Shown here: piece by piece, positions 10,151 through 20,890 of the stretch
Layout: each line of letters begins with the position of its first letter
How positions within the stretch are numbered: the first letter of the stretch is position 1
Assembly (NCBI GenBank): GCA_012934845.2
Contig: WNNJ02003128.1
Coordinates: 1 to 64,000, forward strand
DNA from: Pomphorhynchus laevis
Taxonomy: Eukaryota > Acanthocephala > Palaeacanthocephala > Echinorhynchida > Pomphorhynchidae
Reading direction: 5' to 3'
DNA: 64,000 nucleotides
Translations under genes and position numbers: made by a program
Notes under the pieces: model-generated
Seen by the model: only the letters and a program-made list of their open reading frames with translations
The model's database searches: none
Told to the model about the DNA's origin: nothing

Positions 10151-10980
10151 TAGTTTATAGAAACCAATGAAAATCGAACAAGATTATTCAATATTTCAAT
10201 GGCAACTGTCATCATCACCTGAAATTACTTTTACATCTTTGTACATTAAAATAATATAAAATTGTATTTAAATATAATATAAATATAAATATAATATAAT
10301 ATTAAATTTAATATATAATATAATTAATATAATATTATATTAAATATAATATAATATTATTTATAATAATATAAACAAGTATTTAATTCAGAGTTATGAG
10401 ACTGTAACCTTAAGTTAAAATATAAAATATAATTAATGTCTTTCTGTTTTTGAAAGTAAATTTGCATAGTAAATTTGATTTGTTATGTTTGATATTTTAT
10501 TTGACATAAAATATTAAATATTTAATTTGATATTTTTACTATTTGAACGCTTTCTTTTGTTGTACTTTTTCTTTTATCAATTTTGAAGCGACGCACATCA
10601 CATAAATTGTATTATATGAAATTATATAAAAATTATATCACATTATATAAACTTGTATTTATATTCTGTGCCTTGCTACAAAATGGTAAAAGTAAGAAAA
10701 ATACAGCAAAAGAAAGAAAGAATTTTCTTAATATTAAACACACATATATAAATAATGTTACATGCAAGGTAGAAATATCGTTATTTTTACATTAAGAAAA
10801 TCCTTTCTTTCTTTTGTTGTATTTTTCTTACTTTTACCATTTTGTATCGAGGCACAGCATATAAATACAATTTTATATTTTTTTTAATGTTCAAAGATGT
10901 AAAAGTAATTTCAGGTGATGATGACAGTTGCCATCGAAATATTGAATAATAATGTTTGATTTTCATTAGTTTCTATAAAT
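10151..10980. repeat. Foldback (inverted-repeat) element
   Basis: Outer arms of about 93 bp, 10151-10243 and 10888-10980, are inverted copies of each other; the left contains GGCAACTGTCATCATCACC and the right its complement. Inside them is a second inverted pair, 10661-10735 and 10793-10858, around AAATGGTAAAAGTAAGAAAA, and a third related copy at about 10548-10610. This nesting of inverted modules is typical of foldback or MITE-like elements. No transposase frame and no clear target duplication were found. Confidence 0.65.
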
Positions 10981-11440
10981 TAAAATAAATAAAATACTTT
11001 AAGTATGTTACGAGTATTTCAAAGTATATAAAATACTTTGATAAAATGCTGTATAGCATTTTAAAAGTATAAGTTTATAGAACATTATGTGACATGCCAT
11101 AGTACTATGTCAAGTATTAGAACGTATTATAACTATTATATTTGTATTATAATATTTTATAATATTATTAATATTTCGATATTATTTCGTATTATATTTG
11201 TATTACAACGTAAAGTTATAATATTAAACAATCAGCAGCGAGCCACATCGTAACGGAATATTTGCTTGTAGCTTATTGTTTTGGACTAATTCAAAAATTA
11301 GGCCAAATTAGTATAAATTAGTAAAACGTTATAAACTCCAATGCATCTATCCAGGCAACTTGTGTATCCTGAATTGACTCAATCCGGGTTCAATTATGTG
11401 ATCATATAATCAATAAACGTCTGTAAGCATTAAATCATTT
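10981..11440. other. AT-rich stretch, nothing recognised
   Basis: No gene recognised. Low-complexity AT with repeated AAATACTTT and TAATATT words near 10990-11210. Confidence 0.5.
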
Positions 11441-11995
11441 AAATTATTTTATTCAAAATCATTTAAATAATTTAATAGATACATATTTTAAATTAGGCTA
11501 CTATAAAAATATCATATTACTATAAAAATATATTAATCAAATATATTTTAGTATTAATTCTACAACAGCATTTTACATATTTTAAACTAAGTTACTACTT
11601 TGATTATAAAAATATAATCAAAGAGAAAATAGGAAAATATATAAATCAACAAAATATTATTGAAAATAAATTTGAACTCTTAAGCCGAAACATTTTGATG
11701 GATAATAAATAATATACTTTGTACCAGAATAAGATACTAGATAAACAAGTATCATAAGATAAAATACGTCATTAGCATGTATTTGGGTTCACTGCTATGT
11801 TGGGTCGAAGAATAAGAGTCGAAACCTTATAACATAGCAGTTCCTTCTGATAATCTCTAATCCTTATACCGATACATCGTCTGTTTATATGTCAATTCAT
11901 AAATTGACGTTATGTTAAGTTTCAATTTTTAATTTTTAACTTGATATAAGTCAAAAAAATCAAATTTTATAATTATATTAAATGTAACTCAGTTA
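11441..11995 (+). mobile_element. PLE 3' part, copy 1
   Basis: Starts inside the end of the PLE coding region (translation gives QNHLNN then a GYYKN-like run), continues through the 3' non-coding part with the structured motif at 11784-11840, and ends with the PLE terminus near CAGTTAACTAG. In the motif the outer arm is GGTTC and its partner GAGTC, which pair with two wobbles; the inner arms CTGCTATGTT and AACATAGCAG pair perfectly. Broken and 5'-truncated. Confidence 0.75.
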
Positions 11996-12636
11996 ACTAG
12001 TTTGATTATTTTAAATATGTAAATAATATATTTAAACATACTATTTTACTATCACAAAGAGTAAATAACACAACAACCGAGCATTTAGGACAATGTTTCA
12101 CATTTCAAGCCTCATACGATTTACAAGTCTTTAAGACTTTCAATTTATGATTTCTTAATGACTTTTCTAGCTATTGAATGGTTTTATATTGACAAATACA
12201 GTTGTCATTAGTTTTTCATATAAGACATGCAAATAATAATAAAATATCATCAAAATATCATCCAAATTTCCCATTCACATTGTTATATTCACTACTCTAA
12301 CCGGATACAGTCTTAGATATTTTCTAAACTATTGAGGAATAATTTACACCATTTTGTTTTGACTAGTAAATGGTAACGCAGTAGAAGCAACAGGAGTTGA
12401 CATCGACAGTTTTACGAGTTGTGAAAATGCCAGTTTCTTGAACTGTAATTTTGATTATACACAATTTTTCGCAAAGCTTTCCAGCTGATTATAAATTACT
12501 TTCTGTAGTAATTTAAAGTATATTTGTTGATGTAGCTAAGTACTTAAAGCGTAAAATATTGTTTTAAAACTCTCTTCTGAAAAATTTTCAATGTTCCATT
12601 GCTAGAGCCGGTATTACGTTCAATAACAAGCTGTTA

Positions 12637-12736
12637 ATGCAAAATCAAGAACAATTTATAAACAGTAATAAGGGAATCCAGGAATTACTAAAAACTGAGC
12701 AAATTTGCCAGGCTAAAGTTGAAAATGCAAGGCATC
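12637..12736 (+). CDS. ATP6V1G: V-type ATPase subunit G, exon 1
   Basis: First coding exon of the small peripheral-stalk subunit G of the vacuolar proton pump, which with subunit E links the V1 ATPase head to the membrane part. The ATG at 12637 opens 33 codons plus one base; after a short N-terminal extension the motif GIQELLKTEQICQAKVENAR matches the family's GIQQLLQAEKRAAEKV...AR signature. The exon ends GGCATC followed by the donor GTGAGT at 12737. Removing 3,522 bp to the acceptor at 16258 keeps the frame and yields ARHRRIARLKQA, which aligns residue for residue with the conserved ARKRKNRRLKQA region. No TATA box or upstream exon could be settled; the 5' UTR extends an unknown distance upstream. 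This is the only host gene I can support in the window. Confidence 0.86.
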
Positions 12737-13084
12737 GTGAGTATTGCTCATATAAACTTTAATAATATAATATATTATATAATATAATAATATTTCTTTT
12801 TTTCATACATAATATTCCTATGTGTTTAAAGAATAGATAACCGAATTTTTTTCTTTTAAAAAAGACGTTTTCAAGCAAGATTGATGAACTTTTTCTATTT
12901 CCATTAATGAGAAGTACAAATCAACAAAATATTATTAAAATATTAAATTTACAATATTTAATTCAACGGCCATGTTATTCGTACATCGCTTCAGTGTTGC
13001 CGTTTAACGAGGAAATGCTGAGTGCATGCTCGAGGCAGCACATGTCAATCACATTCCTGTTTTGTAGATTGTATTTCAATTTGT

Positions 13085-13382
13085 AAATTTTAAAAAACTA
13101 TATTTTTAAAAATAAATTTTAACCATTAAGCGAATTTTTTATGGATGGATAATAAATAATATTTATTGCATTAGAATTGAATACTTGATAATCAAATGTC
13201 ATCAGATGAAATACATCATTAGCATATGTTTGGCCCCGCTGCTATGTTGGATCTAGGAATAAGAACCGAAACATGATAACATAGCAGTTCCTCCTGATGA
13301 CCTCTAATTTTTATTCTTATACATCGTGTTATTTCCTAGCCTATCATATAAATCGACTTTTATTATAAATTTTAACCAAAAG
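13085..13382 (+). mobile_element. PLE 3' part, copy 2
   Basis: Carries the structured motif at 13232-13287: inner arms intact, outer arm GGCCCC facing a worn partner (GAACC). Preceded by the usual run that includes TTTTATGGATGG and followed by CCTCTAATTTTTATTC. Its 3' end is replaced by the 229-bp repeat starting at 13383. The closest relative is the minus-strand copy at 21199-21254. Confidence 0.7.
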
Positions 13383-13611
13383 TGTCGAATAATGTGATAT
13401 TCGACACCAGATATATCGAAACATATCTGATATTTTTAGTTATATATGAAAAGTTACAAAATAAGACTGCTAATACGTTTAATTTCAACATAATACTTAT
13501 ATTATAATAGCAGAAACGATTTTAAGTTATAAATTCATATTCGTGAATGTTACTATAAAAATAAAATTAAACAGGAAATATTAAAATATATATAAATCAG
13601 CACAATATTAG
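13383..13611 (+). repeat. 229-bp direct repeat, left copy
   Basis: Almost identical to 14262-14490. Begins with the palindrome TGTCGAATAATGTGATATTC and its completion, followed by a second inverted repeat around CAGATAT and ATATCTG. The inverted counterpart near 20890-21110 has only one copy, so one of these two arose by duplication or by flanking insertion. Confidence 0.8.
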
Positions 13612-14261
13612 CACAGAAAGTAGTTCAGTATCGATGCAATACTAAGTAATAAGTATATACTAAATAATAAGTCATCGGAGGGATCTGAGATGGTCTATGA
13701 AAGAACTATCCCTACTGCTTGTGCAAGCCGGCCGATTATTAAGCCGCTGATGGACGAATGTCGAACATACGTTGACTGGGCCGCTCCACGAAGAGGCCAA
13801 TTGGCAATAGGTGCCAGTTTAATACTTAATACACTGGCACCTTACGGCCCCTCAAGTAAAGTAGAATTATGTTATTTAGATAATAAAAGATGGCATAGTT
13901 AATATCTATATAGGATAAGTCTCCCATATAAAATATCAATTACGAATTTTCTATTATCAGATAGACTAAATTTAAACATTGATTGACAAAATGTACACAT
14001 TGATCGCCAATCTGCAATGTGATAAATACACTATTCGTCTAACTTTCAATTATGTCGTATATATGTTGATCATCAGAAAACCGTACAGATATCGTAATGC
14101 GTATTGTATAGATATAAGCTAATTTGGTGTTAATAGTACTAGAAATATGCGTTAAAACAAATAATCAAAGATTTGCCACATAGACGACGATCACCGATCT
14201 AACAGACCGTAGTCTGTTTAACGATAAAGTAGTTTTAGAATCATTTATAGTTTGTCATCAG
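13612..14261 (+). other. 650-bp insert between the 229-bp repeats
   Basis: Absent from the related inverted locus at 20640-21370. It contains an open frame of 70 codons with ATG at 13690 (MVYERTIPTACASRP... ending DNKRWHS) that I do not recognise, in a patch less AT-rich than the rest of the intron. Also present is the short palindrome CCAGTTTAATACTTAATACA-like run with GGTGCCAG and CTGGCACC as arms near 13810-13842. It could be a piece of an unidentified transposon. No coding claim is made. Confidence 0.4.
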
Positions 14262-14490
14262 CGTCGAATAATGTGATATTCGACACCAGATATATCGAAA
14301 CATATCTGATATTTTTAGTTATATATGAAAAGTTACAAAATAAGACTGCTAATACGTTTAATTTCAACATAATACTTATATTATAATAGCAGAAACGATT
14401 TAAAGTTATAAATTCATATTCGTGAATGTTACTATAAAAATAAAATTAAACAGGAAATATTAAAATATATAAAAATCAGCACAATATTAT
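14262..14490 (+). repeat. 229-bp direct repeat, right copy
   Basis: Second copy of 13383-13611. Here it leads without a break into the PLE 3' region (AAACAGGAAATATTAAAA is the end of the PLE coding part), as in the inverted locus at 20.9 kb, so this is probably the ancestral junction. Confidence 0.8.
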
Positions 14491-14815
14491 TAAAAATAAA
14501 TTCAAACTCTTAAGAGGTAAATTTTTATAGATAATAAACAATATGCTTTGCATTTGAATAAGATTAACTAGATAATCAAATTTTATCAGAGGAAATAAGT
14601 CATTAGCACGTTTTTGGCCCCGCTGCTATGTTGGGTAGAGGAGTTAGGGGCTGAAACTTGATAGCATAGCAGTTCCTTCTGATGACCTCTAATCCTTATA
14701 TGGATATATCTGTTAGTTATTAGTCAATTAATAAAAAATTGATCTTCATCTTAATTTTTTTATTTGAACTTTATAGATATAAAATATATAGTATAAAATA
14801 AGTAGACTCAGTTAT
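14491..14815 (+). mobile_element. PLE 3' part, copy 3
   Basis: Well-kept copy. Structured motif at 14616-14672: outer arms GGCCCC and GGGGCT (one wobble), inner arms CTGCTATGTT and ATAGCATAGCAG. Flanked by TTTTATCAGAGGAA on the left and TTCCTTCTGATGA on the right, which can pair as a further outer stem. Ends near AAGTAGACTCAGTTA, the PLE terminal sequence. Confidence 0.75.
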
Positions 14816-15404
14816 ATGTTCTAATTTGTCGCTAATATTTATATTTTCACAATATTACATTGCAATTTGACTTTATTTATACCGAGAAAGGTATAAATAA
14901 AATATATCTTATGATATATTATGATATCTTATGAAAAGTCATAAGATATCATGATAAGCTGCAAAATGTATTTTTGTACGATTACTTATTTAATGAAAAT
15001 ATATGAATATCCCGGCTGACGGAAGGTAAATCTATGCCTTTACAATATATTAATTGAACACCGGCTATCATTATATATTGTAAAGCATCTAAAATTACTA
15101 AGTGTTGATTTTTAAATGTAAGATTTCTCTGCAAATAAGTGTAGAATAATTTCTGTACTTAATGTGGTTAATGAAAAAGCGGAATGTGGGATTACATGCC
15201 GTTTTAATTCATTTATATTTATCAATAAGATCATCCTCAGCAAATAATATTTAGAAGTAATTTAACATGTCAGTCATTACGAAATGCTCTATATATGGAC
15301 GCGAGTATTTTCAAGCTTTTATACTTTTATAACATTCGCTTATCTTATTATAATATGCTTGTAATTTTAACGGTTTTATTTGGCAGTTTTATAAATTTAC
15401 TTAT

Positions 15405-15510
15405 TTTCAAAAATAAATTCAAATACGTTATTAGCATGTATTTGGCCCCGCTGCTATGTTGGGTCGTGGAACAGGGTCCGAAACCTGGCGACATATAGTT
15501 ACTCCTATTC
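15405..15510 (+). mobile_element. PLE 3' fragment, copy 4
   Basis: Short fragment holding the structured motif at 15444-15498 (GGCCCC, CTGCTATGTT, then GGGTCC and ACATATAG). It breaks off shortly after the motif. Confidence 0.65.
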
Positions 15511-15779
15511 CGTTCGTTTAAGATTGCGATATTTTCATATTTAAATTTATTTATCTTACAAAATCTTTAATTAAGTGATCTAATTTGATACACTATAAGC
15601 TGGCTAATGGAATTTGAACAACTGTAAATTTTTAATTTGAATTGTACATTATCTTGAATATATTTACATTTAAATGACATTTCACAAAAGAAAAATCTAA
15701 AATACAAGTTTAAATGTTTTTTTAACGTTTTATTGAATAAATGTATAAAATTTAATAGCAAATTTCTTAGTTGATATTG

Positions 15780-16035
15780 AAAAAAATCGCATGTTAAAAA
15801 TTTAAAAATATGTATATATTTATATACAAATGTTTTTACCTGTTATTAGAAAAGACCACAAGCTTAAAATAAAACTATTTAAATTTTAAATTTAACATTG
15901 ATATAAGTTATATGAAATCTTATATAAAATTATAAAATTATTTTATTTTTATTTATCATTATGCTTAATATATAAGCTATTGTTATGTTTAATTTAAAAA
16001 TTATTTAATATACGTAGACTCAGTCACCTGATCTG
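15780..16035 (+). mobile_element. PLE 3' terminus fragment
   Basis: AT-rich tail ending TACGTAGACTCAGTCACCTG followed by ATCTGAT, the sequence that closes other PLE copies here. The structured motif is missing. It ends only about 220 bp before the exon 2 acceptor. Confidence 0.6.
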
Positions 16036-16258
16036 ATTTATAGTGCTGTAGATTTTCTTTTCTAAGTGTTCTTACAGTTTATAGAATTTGGATAAGTTAA
16101 ATTGTAAAAGTAATTCATATTTTTTTATTTTACGTAATGATTGACTATGTGTAAGGAAATACAATTCATAAATAAATATAAAGTCAAAATTTCTTGTAAA
16201 AAATAGTTAATTCAATTAAAAACGATTGGTTTATAATCACTTGATGCCGTAATTTAAG

Positions 16259-16497
16259 GAAGAATCGCGCGTTTGAAACAGGCTGGTGAGGATGCTGCTA
16301 AGGAAGTATCCGCTATTGAGAAAGAACAAGAAAATTTACTGAGGGAACTGCAATGCCAGACCAAAAAAAACCATGAACTGGTCGATAAAGCTATAAAAGA
16401 AAATTGTTCCAAAATTGTAGCTGAACTCGAGCACAAATATCAAAAGAACAAAGACAAAGTTATGAATATGATATTGGATTTCGTATTGAAAACCTAG
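16259..16497 (+). CDS. ATP6V1G: V-type ATPase subunit G, exon 2 (terminal)
   Basis: Last coding exon: two bases completing a split Arg codon, then 78 codons and TAG, giving a protein of 112 residues (family members are usually about 115-120). RIARLKQAGEDAAKEV matches the strongly conserved RLKQAKEEA segment; the rest is a charged coiled coil with K and E heptads, ending NKDKVMNMILDFVLKT, equivalent to the family's NRDEVLDNLLAFV. The usual tail after that point (a DI.PE.H.N-like sequence) is absent, so the protein is divergent and C-terminally short. The preceding stop TAA at 16255 and the AG at 16257-16258 show that this is an internal splice junction and not a separate start. Intact frame across both exons argues for a live gene. 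Confidence 0.88.
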
Positions 16498-16550
16498 TCG
16501 ATTTCACGATCGATGCAAAATTTTTTTTGAAATTTGTCTGTTTATTATTA

Positions 16551-16556
16551 AATAAA
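16551..16556 (+). promoter_or_regulatory. Polyadenylation signal
   Basis: AATAAA 54 bases after the stop codon of the V-ATPase subunit G gene, in an AT-rich 3' UTR. Distance and position fit cleavage shortly after, near 16570-16580. Confidence 0.6.
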
Positions 16557-16559
16557 TGC

Positions 16560-18150
16560 AGTTCGCTTCTGTTTATATCGGTTTATTATCTTAGTTATTA
16601 TTTGAAATTATATAAAATATTATCAGTAATTATTTATTTTATTATAAATATATCAATTATATCAATTATTTATTTTAACGAATAAATTAATTTTTAAATT
16701 TAAAAAAATCAATATGATTTCATACATTGTTTCCACACAAGGTGTTTGTAGGATAAATAAATTTGTATTTATTGATTTACGTAAAGTCAAATAAGTGCAA
16801 GCGAATCAATCCGATAAATGCATTTATATCAATCCAATTCGAGGCTAAATTTATTCGTATCAATCAAAGCCACATCTGGATGTATTTGTATAAACACAAA
16901 TAGCCCGGCAAATAGAAAATGAATAACACCATTTTAATCGATCACTTAGATTTTCTTTGGATATAGCAATATGATGTAACAGTTCCATTGAACAAAACAT
17001 TTTAATTTTTGAGCGCTCACTCTTAAAGAAACAAAAAATGATTTTTAATGTAGCAATTTAAATTTTAACCCAGATTTTATTTTGTTTTCTTTTACACAGC
17101 TAAATCTATTTGTCATCAACAATATTTATACAAGAGACATAAGGAACAATGAATTTACTAACTCCTACCTGTTTTCTTAATTTTACATACCAAATTATAT
17201 ATTTGTACATAATATAAATTATTTTTATATCGAAAGCATTCCGAGGAGGTTTCTATTTGGAATAAAAGTTAATGCAATTCATTTGAAGATAATAACAACT
17301 AATGTTTTAAACTTTCTGCTAAAAAACACATCTGGCTATATTATATAATTATTTTGGGGTTATCGTTTTATGTTTTATTTAGGAGCAGTAAAAATATTGA
17401 AATATTAAATTTCATTTTAAAAGCCCAAACATCTCAGTGAATCAAAATTCGACAATTTTGATTGACTTTGGTAATATTCATAATTGCAGTATCAAGAAAT
17501 ACTAGATAAAGCGATAAGCACGCTCGTCTATTTGCTGAAAATTCATTGCTTTCAGATCCATCCTAATCGCTCGCAGTTCCAAGTCCATAATTGGTTACAT
17601 CATCGCGATTCCTTCAGATGACCATTATATTAAAATTACATTTTGCTATCCACATTGCAAAATCACCTGAAGTGTTCATTTCTCGAGAAAGCGTGCAATA
17701 ATGACAATATATGTTCTCAAAGCTCAAATGATGTTGTCGATACCAAAAATTGATATTAATACATTAAAATGATATCCGTGAATTGAAGCTCTCAAAATTA
17801 ACGGCCGTTGGACACACACGGGCAATACCAAGCAACTCGGATCATAACTTGTGTTATGACCTAAAAGTTCATGCCAAAACTTTGCATTCACATGTGATTT
17901 ATTTTCTATGAAATGTGTTAAGTTATAACTTAGCGCTTCTAGATTTAGTTATTGGCAAATCTAGAACACGGATATGAATCCACAAGAATTCAAATCATGG
18001 TCAAATCCACAAGGTTGCGTTGTCGAAAGACATAGAGGCAACCAATGGTGAAGCGAATTCACTCACCATTATTTCTATTATCGTTGATTTTATTCCGTCA
18101 ATTACTAATTTCAAAAATGCTGAAACGATAAAATAATCGTATATAATGAA
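16560..18150. other. Intergenic, nothing recognised
   Basis: AT-rich up to 17450, then somewhat more mixed (17500-18060) with no convincing frame, RNA gene or repeat shared with the rest of the window. An unseen exon of a neighbouring gene cannot be excluded. Confidence 0.45.
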
Positions 18151-18258
18151 TCAAATCAGCTAACTGAGTCTACGTATTTAATATAATTATAAAATAAACA
18201 AAACACGATAATAATGCTAAATCAAAATTTAATAATACTATAATATAATAAAATAACT
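18151..18258 (-). mobile_element. PLE 3' terminus fragment
   Basis: Begins with AATCAGCTAACTGAGTCTACG and continues TATTTAATATAATTATAAAA, matching the fragment at 19935 almost base for base for 75 bp. It abuts the GC-rich LINE fragment that starts at about 18262. Confidence 0.7.
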
Positions 18259-18261
18259 GCT

Positions 18262-19420
18262 TCGCGATACCCAAGACGATGTTCACTCTACGCAGCGCGC
18301 CATGCTACATGAAGCAGCTATTGTTTGAATACGACAACGAAATTCGGTCGTCGTTTGCAGTCCGTCCTCAATGTGCGCTGTCCGATGGGGCATGGGACCA
18401 GGCATCACTACCGGTTGCTAACGGCGGACTCGGCATCATGAGAGAGACGGATATTGCTCTACCGGCCTTCCTATCATCGATCGCCGGGTCGCAAACACTC
18501 ATCACTCGGATCCTGCCAGAGCGACTAAATGACTACTGCGGTATCAGCGAACTGACATACACTACTGCAGTGACCGAATGGCTGTCTCGAGCGGGTTTCA
18601 TGCAGTCAAACCGTCCTTCGCTACATAACAGAAATTCTGGGATACGCCGTTGGTTACTGTCCAGGGAGCGAATGTGTTGTCAGCTGCGCTTTACAAGGCG
18701 AGCAAAGCGCGTCTAATTGCGGCTACTGCACCTCATTCCGGGCCTTCCTTCACACACGTTCCTGTTTGTCGCTCGGCACAAGACTCGACGACTCGTCACT
18801 ACGCATCGCCATTGCCCTGCGCCTCGATGCCCTAGCCTGTCTGCCACATGTATGTGTCTGCGGAGCGGATGTAGACGCCAGCGGACGGCATGAGCTCAGC
18901 TGCCACAAGTCCGTCGGCATACTGTCACTCCACAGCGCAGTCAACGATCTCATCAAGCGTGTACTGATGTCAGCAGAAATCCCATCGCGTCTGGAGCAGA
19001 AGTCACTGCCGCAGCATGATGACATGCGGCCGGATGGATTGTCACTGACTCCATGGTCAATTGACAGGTGTTTGGCTTGGAACTTCACCTGCCAGACACA
19101 TTGGCACCGAGTCATCTAAATACAGTTGTGACTGCACCGGGAGCGGTAGATAGTGGAGCAGAGGACAATAAACGCAGAAAATACGCCTGCCTGACACCGA
19201 TCTACAATTTTGTGCCGGTCGCCGTAGAAACGCTTGGTGCCTTGGGCCCAGAGGCGGAAGGCCTAATGCACGAAATAGGTCGGTGGATAACAGCAATGGC
19301 AGGAGAGCGGCGGTCTACGGATTTCTTGCTGCAGTGGCTGAGCGTTGCCACACAACGCGGCAACGCTAGTTGGTTTCTGGGAACAGTTGAGGGGACGAGC
19401 GATAGACAAGACTTAGACAC
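18262..19420 (+). mobile_element. LINE C-terminal fragment with restriction-like nuclease
   Basis: GC-richer than its surroundings. Translation in three successive frames (18279-18716, 18766-19119, 19068-19430) gives the C-terminal half of a LINE polyprotein of a kind common in invertebrates: a GGLGIMRETDIALPAFL segment that follows the RT, a zinc motif CVCGADVDASGRHELSC, then the nuclease-like block MRPDGLSLTPWSIDRCLAWN and TCQTHW, and the tail VPVAVETLGALGPEAEG ... QRGNASWFLGT. The RPDG...D.TC pattern fits a restriction-like (PD-D/EXK) endonuclease; the second acidic residue is N here. Frame changes make it a dead copy, 5'-truncated, with no RT core left. It is a different family from RLE1 and RLE2. 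Confidence 0.72.
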
Positions 19421-19924
19421 AATTATTATTTGTAATTTTTGTTTTTTTTTGAAAATTAATAAGACTAAACATACAATAAATTATTGTTATAAGATTTTTA
19501 AAATTATAAAATTATAAAATTTTATAATTTTAAATTTAATTTAAATTTTAATTTAATTTTATAATTAAATATTTAAATTATGTTGAAGAAAATTAATATT
19601 ATTGGTTATTGTGTTGATTTATATATTTTACTATTTTCTGCTTGATGTTATTTTTATAGTAACATAGTTTAAAATATGTATCTATTAAATTATTTAAATG
19701 ATTTTGAAGCCAATATCAGTTAATATTAGTATTTGCAGTAAAAATCATTCATAAATGAATTTTGTTACTTAATGGTAGTTGGAAACTTTTCGGAATTCAG
19801 TGAATTACACCAATATAAAATCTAAATAATTTCTTATTTAAATCTATTTATCTTTATTTTAATTTTTATTATTAAATGCATAGACATAGCTGATCTGATT
19901 AGTACATTTAAGAACTTTCGATGA
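19421..19924 (-). mobile_element. AT-rich stretch with PLE coding-end remnant
   Basis: Bases about 19600-19720 read on the minus strand match the PLE coding end (AAACAGAAAATAGTAAAATA-type run, and a match to ATTTAAATAATTTAATAGAT). The rest is low-complexity AT. Confidence 0.5.
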
Positions 19925-20190
19925 TGATATTGATATCAGATCAAAGCAGCTAACTGAGTCTACGTATTTAATATAATTATAAAATAAACAAAACATAATA
20001 ATGCTAAATCAAAATTAAATAATTAAATAATAAAATAAACAATTGTTATAAGATTTTTTTATAATTTATATCAAGTCAAAATTTAAAATTAAATAAAAAA
20101 TAAAAATCAATTTTTATGAATTGACTAATAAATAACAGACTATATATTAAAATAAGGATTAGTGGTCATCAGAAGGAACTAAAATGCCAA
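19925..20190 (-). mobile_element. PLE 3' terminus, truncated at the motif
   Basis: From the terminal CAGCTAACTGAGTCTACG through the AT-rich tail to AGGATTAGTGGTCATCAGAA, stopping just as the structured motif would begin. Followed by about 380 bp (20191-20574) with no recognised feature. Confidence 0.68.
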
Positions 20191-20574
20191 AATGATGCCT
20201 TTTACCTCTGTCTTTATTTTTCGCAATAAATATTCACAAATTCCTTAATGTTCATCAGTCTCTAGTTTAGTACATTGCATCTGATCACTTAAATTCATTT
20301 TAGTTCAGCTGAGTTTAAAACTAGAAAATTATGACTTGAAATTGTGCTTGAAAAATCTTAATTATTTTAGTTTTGATGAGTTTAGAACTTGAAAAATCTT
20401 TAGAGTAAAAAAATCTATAATAAATAATTATGATAAATAATTGTTATAAGATTTTTTATAATTTAAATCAAGTTAAAATGAAAAATTAAAATTTATTTTA
20501 TACTTTTATAAAAGTATAAAATACGAATAAGAATTTCTTATTACTTTTTTCCTAGTTTCATATAAACACATTTA

Positions 20575-20890
20575 TCAATCAATTCAGCTAACTGAGATAA
20601 AAAAATAAAAATAAAAAAATAAATATTAAAACAGATGTATCCGAAAAAGGATTAGAGGTCATCAGGAGGAACTGCTATGTAACTAGGTTTCGGCCCCTAA
20701 CTCTTCTACCCAACATAGCAGCGGGGCCAAAAACGTGCTAATGACTTATTTCCTCTGATAAAATTTGATTATCTAGCTAATCTTATTCAAATGCAAAGCA
20801 TATTGTTTATTATCTATAAAAATTTACCTCTTAAGAGTTTGAATTTATTTTTAATAATATTGTGCTGATTTATATATTTATTTTAATATT
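20575..20890 (-). mobile_element. PLE 3' part, copy 6
   Basis: Minus-strand copy with the best-preserved structured motif, 20672-20728: outer arms GGCCCC and GGGGCC pair fully, inner arms CTGCTATGTTG and ACATAGCAG pair fully. Terminal sequence CAGCTAACTGAG near 20585. Confidence 0.75.

Larger units (their letters stand above)
12737..16258 (+). other. Intron of the V-ATPase subunit G gene
   Basis: Bounded by donor GTGAGT and acceptor TTTAAG, phase 1. It is a repository of PLE 3' ends, all in the same direction as the gene (13085-13382, 14445-14815, 15405-15510, 15780-16035), and of the 229-bp direct repeat described below. It contributes about 3.5 kb to a gene whose coding part is 339 bases including the stop. 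Confidence 0.8.

Noticed and set aside
10583-10795. 70-codon plus-strand frame inside the foldback element
   Set aside because: Low-complexity, K- and Y-rich, overlaps both inverted arms; best explained by the repeat itself.
14616-14672. Firm call of an HDV-like ribozyme
   Set aside because: Only the P1/P2 order fits. I could not place P3, P1.1 or P4 or the catalytic C with confidence, so it is kept as a hypothesis in the findings.
18750-19115. Minus-strand frame of 121 codons opposite the GC-rich LINE fragment
   Set aside because: It mirrors the plus-strand LINE protein; GC-rich coding sequence often leaves the opposite strand open.
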